Under the pieces are notes generated by a model. It saw only the letters and a list, made by a program, of their open reading frames with translations, was not told the origin of the DNA and made no database searches. Both the position numbers and the translations under genes were made by a program. Below, piece after piece: positions 1 through 4,891 of a stretch of DNA of 6,773 nucleotides (positions are counted from its first letter, which is position 1; each line of letters starts with the position of its first letter). The DNA comes from Phycisphaerae bacterium (GTDB lineage Bacteria; Planctomycetota; Phycisphaerae; Phycisphaerales; SM1A02): positions 1 through 6,773 of the forward strand of contig VGXK01000112.1 in NCBI GenBank assembly GCA_016873355.1, given 5' to 3'.

Positions 1-40
1 CACGAGGACCGCGCCCGGCCCGTCCGGGTGTTCAAAGGGG

Positions 41-1831
41 TCAGACTTCGCCCTTGACCTTGAGAGCGCCGCGGAAGTCCTCGTGCGCTCCACCGTTGGA
101 AGCCGATTCCCGGCGCAGGCAGGCCATCGCGTCGGCGGGTAGCCAGAGCACGCCGCGCCGCGCCTTGGGGTCGATCTCGATCCGATCGATATAGGCCCGC
201 ACGACGCCAACGAGAGCGACCGTCGCCACGCCGCGATCGGCTGCGCGGGCGAACGCCTCGAAGCGCTCCTTGGCCCAGCGCCGCAGGTCGCCTTCGTCGA
301 TCGCGACTAGCTTCGCGCTTGCGATCCGCGTGGCCTCCGTGCGAAGCGCGTCTCTGCGGCGCTTGAGATCGGCGAGCGTCCCCTTGATCTCGTCGAGCCC
401 TTCGAACGACGGGTCGGCGAGCATGGTGACCGTCGCCTTGATGCGCTTGTCGATCGCAGCGAGTTCACGCGTCGGGTCGCGCTGCTCGACGGGCCCGGAC
501 GGCGAACGCACGGCCTTGACGAAGGACTCGATCGCGGCAGCGATGCTCGCCCTGTCCCCGATCAGCACATCCCGCACTCTGCCGAGCACCCACGCGTCGA
601 GCGCATCGGCGGGAACATTGGTCAGATCGCAAACCGCCCGACCGCCACGGTTGTAGCCGCCGTCGGTGTAGTAGCGGTAGCGCCGCATCTCGCTGCCGCT
701 CTTGGATCGAACCTGCTTCTGGACGAAGCCGTGGCCGCAGTGAGTGCAGCGGATCAGCCCGGCGAGGAGCGCGTGGCGCTCGGGTCGTGTTGAGCATCGC
801 TCGTCGCGGCGACCGGCGACAGCGCGGTTGGCCTTGTCGAACAGCCTCTGGTCAATCAACTGCTCGTGCGCTTCATCGACGAGGAACCAGTCGGCCACGG
901 GATTGGTGACGGCCTTCGGCGTCTTCTTCGGTCGCAGCCGTCCGTCTCTGCCGACGCCGTTGATCTTCCCAACGGAGCGCCGGTTCCAGACCACGGTCCC
1001 GCGATACGCATCGTTCTTGACGATGCGGCCGACCTGACCGTTCGTCCACTGCCCGCCGTCGGCGCTCGGCACCGCCTCCTCGTTGAGCCGGGCAGCGATC
1101 GCGCGGAAGCCGAGGCCGTCGGCGCACGATTGGAAGATGCGCCGCACGATGGCGACGCGCTCCGGCGTGCTCGGCACATAGAGCACAAGATCGCTCTTCG
1201 CCTTCTTCACCATCTCGCCGGGCGCGAGCGTCCGCAGCAGCGATCCGTCGGGGCCGAGCTCATGCTTGCTGCCGTCGGGCAGCCAGCGGAATGTGCGAAG
1301 CACCTGCCCCGACGCCGATCGGTGCTGCTTGTCGTAGCCGAAGGGCGGCATTCCGCCGGGCGCGCACCGCTTCTCGGTGATGTGGCTGATGGTTCCTCGG
1401 ATCGTGTCGCGCGACAGCTTCACGCTGAACTGTCGCGCTTGCCACGACTTCACGCCTTGCAGCAGTTCGCCCTCGTCGCCTTCAGGAATCCCCTCCGCGC
1501 AGAAGAGCGCGTCCACGCCTGATCTCTGGAGGCGATGCAGGTAGTAGCCCGTCTCGTTCGTGCCGCCACGGCTGAAGCGGGAGATGTCGTAGCAGAGCAC
1601 CGCCTTGAACTTCGCACCGCGCTCGGCGTCGGCGATCATGCGCTCGAAGCCGTTGCGGCCCTTCGCGCTCGTGCCGCTGATCGCGTCGTCCACATACTCG
1701 GCCGTCACGCGGTATCCATGCTCGCTCGCCCACCGCGCGATGTAGGCCCGCTGATCGGGGATCGATCGCTCCTGCATATCGGTCGAGCGCCGCAGGTACG
1801 CCACGGCGGGGATCGCGTCCGCGGCGATCAT
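41..1831 (-). CDS. Large serine recombinase (phage-type integrase)
   Basis: Site-specific DNA integrase of the large serine recombinase family, 596 residues, within the usual length range. It would join phage and chromosomal attachment sites through a covalent serine-DNA intermediate. The N-terminal resolvase domain (about residues 9-150) shows YLRRSTD with the likely catalytic Ser16 and neighbouring Arg14, then SIPDQ (23-27) and DISRFSR (82-88), the usual active-site arginine region. A recombinase domain follows (about 165-295), including a GGMPPFGYDK-like stretch. A zinc beta-ribbon near 355-410 has Cys362, Cys365 and Cys401; the fourth cysteine expected near 389 is replaced by Thr-Asp. A charged helical, coiled-coil-like segment spans about 450-505. 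The ATG at 1831 overlaps the stop of the HARE-HTH gene as ATGA, pointing to translational coupling; its own ribosome site is weak. Transposon resolvase is unlikely given the length and the phage neighbours. No attachment site could be identified. Family assignment is sure; the function as integrase of this element is inferred. Confidence 0.95.
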   Translation of the reverse strand: MIAADAIPAVAYLRRSTDMQERSIPDQRAYIARWASEHGYRVTAEYVDDAISGTSAKGRNGFERMIADAERGAKFKAVLCYDISRFSRGGTNETGYYLHRLQRSGVDALFCAEGIPEGDEGELLQGVKSWQARQFSVKLSRDTIRGTISHITEKRCAPGGMPPFGYDKQHRSASGQVLRTFRWLPDGSKHELGPDGSLLRTLAPGEMVKKAKSDLVLYVPSTPERVAIVRRIFQSCADGLGFRAIAARLNEEAVPSADGGQWTNGQVGRIVKNDAYRGTVVWNRRSVGKINGVGRDGRLRPKKTPKAVTNPVADWFLVDEAHEQLIDQRLFDKANRAVAGRRDERCSTRPERHALLAGLIRCTHCGHGFVQKQVRSKSGSEMRRYRYYTDGGYNRGGRAVCDLTNVPADALDAWVLGRVRDVLIGDRASIAAAIESFVKAVRSPSGPVEQRDPTRELAAIDKRIKATVTMLADPSFEGLDEIKGTLADLKRRRDALRTEATRIASAKLVAIDEGDLRRWAKERFEAFARAADRGVATVALVGVVRAYIDRIEIDPKARRGVLWLPADAMACLRRESASNGGAHEDFRGALKVKGEV

Positions 1832-2172
1832 CGGTGCGAGCCCTTCTTCGGCATGCTCCTCACCGTCGCCGCCGCGAACAAGCCGCGCTCGACCTTCACG
1901 AAACGCGATGCTCTCGCCTTGGCGGCGATCTCACGGATGATCGCTGCATAGAGCGTGGCCTCGGGCGTCTTGCCGTTGGGGCTCGTCCACAGGCCGCGCT
2001 CACTCAGCGCGACGATCATCTCGCGCACCCGCATGGGCTTGCCTCGGTCGGCGAGCAGCATCGCTGCGGCTGACAGCGCTCCGACGCGTTTGGTGGCGGG
2101 GGCGGGCCTGGCATGCTTCGCCTTGGCGGTCGCGGGCTTGGTCGCGCGGGCGTTCTTCGTTGCCTTCTTCAT
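1828..2172 (-). CDS. HARE-HTH domain DNA-binding protein with basic tail
   Basis: Small predicted DNA-binding protein, 114 residues. Residues 1 to about 30 form a lysine/alanine/proline-rich tail (MKKATKNARATKPATAK...) like histone H1-type tails and probably disordered. The rest matches the HARE-HTH winged-helix domain: an alanine-rich first helix (LSAAAMLLADRGKPM), REMIVALSERGLW, then SPNGKTPEATLY and a closing RFVKVERGLFAA. This domain family occurs in bacterial RNA polymerase delta subunit, restriction and chromatin-type proteins, where it is thought to bind DNA or link effectors to it. The longer reading frame begins at 2226, but I chose the ATG at 2172 because AAGGAG lies seven bases upstream and the extra 18 residues look non-coding. 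The stop overlaps the integrase ATG by four bases, so the two are probably translated together. It may regulate the integrase or help choose recombination direction; that role is inferred from position only. Confidence 0.85.
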   Translation of the reverse strand: MKKATKNARATKPATAKAKHARPAPATKRVGALSAAAMLLADRGKPMRVREMIVALSERGLWTSPNGKTPEATLYAAIIREIAAKARASRFVKVERGLFAAATVRSMPKKGSHR

Positions 2173-2179
2173 GTTCGTA

Positions 2180-2185
2180 CTCCTT
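2180..2185 (-). promoter_or_regulatory. Ribosome binding site of the HARE-HTH gene
   Basis: On the minus strand AAGGAG stands seven bases before the ATG at 2172. It is the clearest Shine-Dalgarno sequence in the window and decides the start of this gene against the upstream ATG at 2226. Because the integrase start overlaps the end of this gene and has no strong site of its own, this site probably loads ribosomes for both. Confidence 0.8.
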
Positions 2186-2227
2186 GTTTGTTGCGGGCCG
2201 CACCACGCGGTCCACGAGCGACACAAG

Positions 2228-2315
2228 GGCGAAAGTCCGCCGACACATCAAGGCCCCCCGCGAGATATCCCCGACCTTCCGCCAGATCCCGAAAGTTCGG
2301 ACCGGCGAAAGAAAG
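2228..2315. promoter_or_regulatory. GAAAG repeats and CCGAA-AG-TTCGG palindrome, possible operator
   Basis: GAAAG occurs at 2231, 2291, 2307 and 2311 on the plus strand. The copy at 2291 lies inside a perfect inverted repeat CCGAA-AG-TTCGG (2289-2300). The copy at 2231 lies inside a smaller inverted pair GGCG...CGCC (2228-2241). GGCGAAAG itself is repeated at 2228 and 2304. The cluster sits 56-143 bases upstream of the HARE-HTH start, a natural place for an operator or for iteron-like replication sites. No protein partner can be named. Confidence 0.3.
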
Positions 2316-2407
2316 TCTGTCTGTACTTGCAGGTGTTCCCACGGCGATGCTGAAACGAACTCGGGCGGGAAGGAACCATGACGCGCACCACACCGCATGG
2401 CCCCCGA

Positions 2408-2434
2408 CCCCGGGCCGCTTCAGCGGCTCCGGGG
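2408..2434. terminator. GC-rich hairpin, possible terminator or attenuator
   Basis: The arms CCCCGGGCCGCT and AGCGGC-T-CCGGGG pair over 12 bases with one bulged T (2428) and a two-base TC turn, so a real RNA would open the innermost pair or two. It lies about 50 bases after the primase-helicase stop, where a terminator would be expected, but no U-run follows on either strand. A structural role in DNA, or Rho-type or attenuation control, is equally possible. Confidence 0.45.
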
Positions 2435-2473
2435 GGGTGTGGGGGGGAACGCGCGCATAGCCCCCCTCCCCCC
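2431..2473. repeat. Inverted G-run/C-run pair (potential hairpin or G-quadruplex)
   Basis: On the plus strand two runs of seven G (2431-2437 and 2441-2447, separated by TGT) face two runs of six C (2461-2466 and 2468-2473, separated by T) across a 13-base loop. They can fold into a stem of about twelve G-C pairs with a small TGT/T internal loop. The G side alone fits a four-tract G-quadruplex pattern if each run of seven is split as GGG-G-GGG. Bases 2431-2434 are also needed by the hairpin at 2408-2434, so the two folds compete. Run lengths in such homopolymers are prone to sequencing error. Confidence 0.55.
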
Positions 2474-2482
2474 AGCGGGACT

Positions 2483-4606
2483 TCATGGGCGCACCCCGAC
2501 ATCGATCAACGGCTGTTCGACGGTTGCGAATCGAGTCGGCGCGTGAGGCCCATCGCTCCATCGGAAGATGCGCTTCCGCTCTTCGGCGATGCGAAGCAGG
2601 CCCTTGGCCGTCGCCTGCGACAGGCTCGGTTCCGACGCGGCATCAAGCAGGATCTCGTCCCGCAAGCGCGGGCGCTCACTGATGAACCGGGTAACGAAGC
2701 GCTCAGGTGTCCACGGGTCGGGCTTCGGCATTGCAGGTTGCTCGATCCGCTTCGCTGTCCGATCTCGCCGAGGCGTGGCGCGCTTGAGGTTGGTGGGATC
2801 GAGGCTGTCGTCGATCGACCAGAGCGGGAAGTTCCACCGCAGGATGACCGGCTCGATCGGGGGCCACGATCGCACTGCCGCATCAAGGACCACGCACCCG
2901 GACTCTTCGTGCTCGCGAAGCACGAGATGGGTGTCCGTCGCGCGCGATTGGGCGCCTGCACCCGCGCCGACATCGGTGACGCTCTTGCCGCTCTGATTGC
3001 CTTTCGTGCTGTGATGGATGAGGACGAACGAGCAGCCGAGCGTGGCCGCGACCTTGTCGAGCCGGTTGTAGAGATTTGCCATCGTGCCGTTGTCGTTCTC
3101 GTCCTTCCCCTCGGGCATGAATCGGTACCAGGCGTCGAGCACGATCACGCGATAGCGCCCGGCTTCGATCGCCTCGAGCACCGGCGTGAGCGTGAACAGG
3201 TCGGTGAGGCCTCCGCGCAGATTCCAGACATCAAGCGTGTCGGCGAAGTCGCCGAGCGGGATACCCATCGTCTTCGCGACCTTGGGAATACGGTTCGCGC
3301 TCGTCTCGCCGTGGAGCTCGTTGTCGATGATGAGGACGCGTCCCTGTTCGGTCGCATAGCGATCGAGCCAGTCGCGGCCTGCGGCGACGCAGATCGCGAG
3401 GTTGTTCACGAGCCACGACTTGCCCGTCTTCGACGGAGCGATGATGTTCATGGTCTCGCCGGCACGCAGCAATCCGTGGATCACCGACGGCCGAAGCTCG
3501 GGATGATCGGACATCAGCTGACGCACCGACCTCCACGGCGGGCTGGTGCAGAGCCTTGCAGCAAGATCGGGTTCGCGCGGCGTCGTGCCCACGAAGCCAG
3601 AGAGGTCAACATCATCTGCAGCCCGTTCCATCGCAGCGGCGCGCGCGAGGGCAAGTGTGCGGGCGATGTAGTCGCCGCGCAGCGCCTTGGCCGGATTGTC
3701 GCCCGAGGCGCGGCGCGCTGACACGATCGCGTCGGCGATCTCCTGATCGGACCAGCCGCGCAGCGCGGCGATCGTGGCGAGCGAGAGATCCTGCCCACTG
3801 CGGCTCACATCAGCGATGTCGTCGAGCGTGCCCCGGAACGCGGCGGCGAAGCGAGGGCTCTCGGTGAGTGCTGCGGCGAGCTTCTCCGCTGGCGGCGAGG
3901 CCTCGGGCCGCAGCATGAGCCCGCATGCGTGTGAGCACGCCTGCGGCATGCAAGTCGGCGTTGCAGCAATGAAGGATTCGAGGTCGTCGATGTGGTAGCG
4001 GCGCGATGGGTCGAGTTCGAGCAAGCGGACCGCAGTCGGCGCGCCGACCACCTTGCGGTTCACGGTGCTGGGCACGCGGAGCACTCGGGCGAGATCGCCA
4101 AGGTTCTCGACGGCGGTCCAGCCCTTTGCTGCCGCCGATGCGCAGACGAGCCCGTGCCACCCGCGCGCAAGCGCCGCCGCCCGCTGCCGATCGCGCTCGT
4201 CGTCGAAGCGCCAGAACTCGCTCAGCAGCCAGTAGGCGTGGAGGCCGTGTCCGCTGTCCACGACAGCCGACGGCGCCATCGGCATCGACCGCACGAGCGC
4301 GATCGCATCGTCGAGTGTGGGCGGCAGAGCCTTTCCCTCGTGCGCGAAACCCGCAATGTCGAGGTCGGCCCAGAGGCAGCCGATGCCCGCCACATCGTTT
4401 GCGGTTCCGCGGCCAAGCGGATCGCCCGCGACAAGTCCGAGGCCGAAGTAGACATCCTCGTCATCGTGGCGCGCCCTGACATGGCGCGCGGCCTCTGCGA
4501 CGCTCTCGAACCGGCGCGTGGTCCGCGACGGAAGCGCGAAGATCGACAGCCGGGCGCCGGGCCCGACGGCGTCACCGAAGATCGCCTCAAGCAGATCGCC
4601 AGTCAC
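2483..4606 (-). CDS. Primase-helicase fusion replication protein (AEP-type primase plus RepA-like ATPase)
   Basis: Predicted replication initiation protein, 707 residues from the GTG at 4606. The N-terminal domain (about 1-215) resembles RepB/Prim-Pol type archaeo-eukaryotic primases: a metal-binding Asp81-x-Asp83 in LWADLDI, the SGHGLHAYW motif (118-126), and ARVLRVPSTVNRK, the usual LRxPGTxNxK motif. A linker holds a Cys/His cluster (Cys219, Cys224, His226, Cys228). The ATPase domain (about 370-600) has APSKTGKS (390-397) as Walker A, VLDAWYRF with Asp491 as Walker B, and LIHHSTKG with His531-His532, the pattern of RepA/KaiC-like helicases. A C-terminal helical region may be a winged helix. 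It would prime and unwind DNA at the element's origin. The frame stays open to an ATG at 4699, but I prefer the GTG because GGAGG lies four bases upstream and it overlaps the 51-codon ORF as GTGA. The start is less certain than the function. Confidence 0.9.
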   Translation of the reverse strand: MTGDLLEAIFGDAVGPGARLSIFALPSRTTRRFESVAEAARHVRARHDDEDVYFGLGLVAGDPLGRGTANDVAGIGCLWADLDIAGFAHEGKALPPTLDDAIALVRSMPMAPSAVVDSGHGLHAYWLLSEFWRFDDERDRQRAAALARGWHGLVCASAAAKGWTAVENLGDLARVLRVPSTVNRKVVGAPTAVRLLELDPSRRYHIDDLESFIAATPTCMPQACSHACGLMLRPEASPPAEKLAAALTESPRFAAAFRGTLDDIADVSRSGQDLSLATIAALRGWSDQEIADAIVSARRASGDNPAKALRGDYIARTLALARAAAMERAADDVDLSGFVGTTPREPDLAARLCTSPPWRSVRQLMSDHPELRPSVIHGLLRAGETMNIIAPSKTGKSWLVNNLAICVAAGRDWLDRYATEQGRVLIIDNELHGETSANRIPKVAKTMGIPLGDFADTLDVWNLRGGLTDLFTLTPVLEAIEAGRYRVIVLDAWYRFMPEGKDENDNGTMANLYNRLDKVAATLGCSFVLIHHSTKGNQSGKSVTDVGAGAGAQSRATDTHLVLREHEESGCVVLDAAVRSWPPIEPVILRWNFPLWSIDDSLDPTNLKRATPRRDRTAKRIEQPAMPKPDPWTPERFVTRFISERPRLRDEILLDAASEPSLSQATAKGLLRIAEERKRIFRWSDGPHAPTRFATVEQPLIDVGVRP

Positions 4607-4758
4607 GCGGCCTCCATGCACTCGCGCTCGTGCGTCCATTCTTCCAACAGCCACCGCGTGAGCGCGTCGGCGCGCTGCGACCGTCGAGCGTCGTCGCACT
4701 CACCACTCGCGCACTCGACTCGCATTGCGATGGCTCCGATGCGTTCTTCGTGATGCAT
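4603..4758 (-). CDS. Small hypothetical protein upstream of the primase-helicase
   Basis: A 51-residue ORF from the ATG at 4758, opening MHHEERIGAIAMRVECASGE and ending WLLEEWTHERECMEAA. I do not recognise it. It is rich in Glu, Arg and Ala, has cysteines at 16, 21 and 47, and its second half (about residues 22-50) looks like an amphipathic helix; no membrane segment or signal peptide is visible. Support for it being real: it fills the gap between the head-gene terminator and the primase-helicase, its TGA overlaps the primase GTG (GTGA), and the primase ribosome site is embedded in it. Against it: no strong ribosome site precedes the ATG. In-frame starts at 4776 (ATG) and 4782 (GTG) would add six or eight residues. 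It could be a small replication accessory or regulator, or simply a leader peptide that couples translation. Confidence 0.55.
   Translation of the reverse strand: MHHEERIGAIAMRVECASGECDDARRSQRADALTRWLLEEWTHERECMEAA
4611..4615 (-). promoter_or_regulatory. Ribosome binding site of the primase-helicase gene
   Basis: GGAGG on the minus strand lies four bases before the GTG at 4606. The spacing is slightly short, but together with the GTGA overlap with the preceding ORF it supports this start over the ATGs at 4639 and 4699. The site is inside the last codons of the 51-codon ORF, as in coupled phage genes. Confidence 0.55.
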
Positions 4759-4844
4759 GGCTTCCGTGCTCTGCATGGACACACCGATCGCGCCGACCGC
4801 GCTCTGCGGCCGTTCGCCCCTTGATTGGTCGAGTGAGGAAATGA

Positions 4845-4873
4845 ACCGGCGGGGCGCGAGCCGCCCCGCCGGT
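4845..4873 (-). terminator. Hairpin terminator after the capsid gene
   Basis: A perfect 12-base-pair stem (11 G-C pairs in CCGGCGGGGCG/CGCCCCGCCGG plus a closing A-T pair) with a five-base loop begins 18 bases after the stop of the capsid fusion gene. In the direction of transcription it is followed by a T-rich stretch, TTCATTTCCTCAC, so it looks like an intrinsic terminator with an imperfect U-tract. It would separate head-gene expression from the replication and integration genes. Confidence 0.75.
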
Positions 4874-4891
4874 CACACGGTCAGAATCCGA

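Larger units (their letters stand above)
2173..2482. other. Structured non-coding gap between replication and integration genes
   Basis: This 310-base stretch lies between the stop of the primase-helicase gene and the start of the HARE-HTH gene. I see no convincing coding frame in it. The half nearest the primase (about 2408-2473) is dominated by G and C runs that can form two overlapping hairpins and possibly a G-quadruplex on the plus strand. The half nearest the HARE-HTH gene (2228-2320) holds repeated GAAAG words and a short palindrome. It should contain the promoter for the HARE-HTH/integrase pair, but I could not find a convincing -35/-10 pair. A replication origin for the neighbouring primase-helicase is another possibility. 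Both roles are inferred. Confidence 0.6.

Noticed and set aside
390..397. Apparent loss of the first glycine in the Walker A motif of the primase-helicase (APSKTGKS; numbers are residues)
   Set aside because: Alanine at this place is, to my knowledge, common in RepA/AAA_25-type ATPases, and the essential GKS is intact, so it is not a sign of inactivation.
866..1522. 218-codon open frame on the plus strand
   Set aside because: It is antisense to the recombinase domain of the integrase, with shadow-type composition and no domain signature.
2173..2226. Start of the HARE-HTH protein at the ATG at 2226
   Set aside because: AAGGAG lies seven bases before the ATG at 2172, inside the proposed extension. 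The 18 added residues show none of the composition of the protein.
2185..2275. TTGATG-type -35 box for a promoter before the HARE-HTH gene
   Set aside because: On the minus strand TTGATG is followed at the right distance by no acceptable -10 box, and a GATATC upstream has no partner -35. No promoter was called.
2378..3721. 447-codon open frame on the plus strand
   Set aside because: It is antisense to the ATPase half of the primase-helicase and begins in the low-complexity gap. Its composition is that of a shadow frame and no motif is visible.
4607..4699. N-terminal extension of the primase-helicase from the ATG at 4699
   Set aside because: The 31 extra residues are an Arg/Ala-rich stretch that looks like the off-frame reading of the 51-codon ORF. 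The GTG at 4606 has GGAGG upstream and a GTGA overlap.
3992..4753. 253-codon open frame on the plus strand
   Set aside because: It is antisense to the primase domain and the 51-codon ORF. There is no recognisable domain and no good ribosome site; the open length is explained by high GC content.
4587..4784. 65-codon minus-strand frame overlapping the primase start
   Set aside because: It runs into the primase coding region, has no ribosome site, and its Ser/Arg/Trp-rich product looks like a shadow. The neighbouring 51-codon frame fits the gene junction better.
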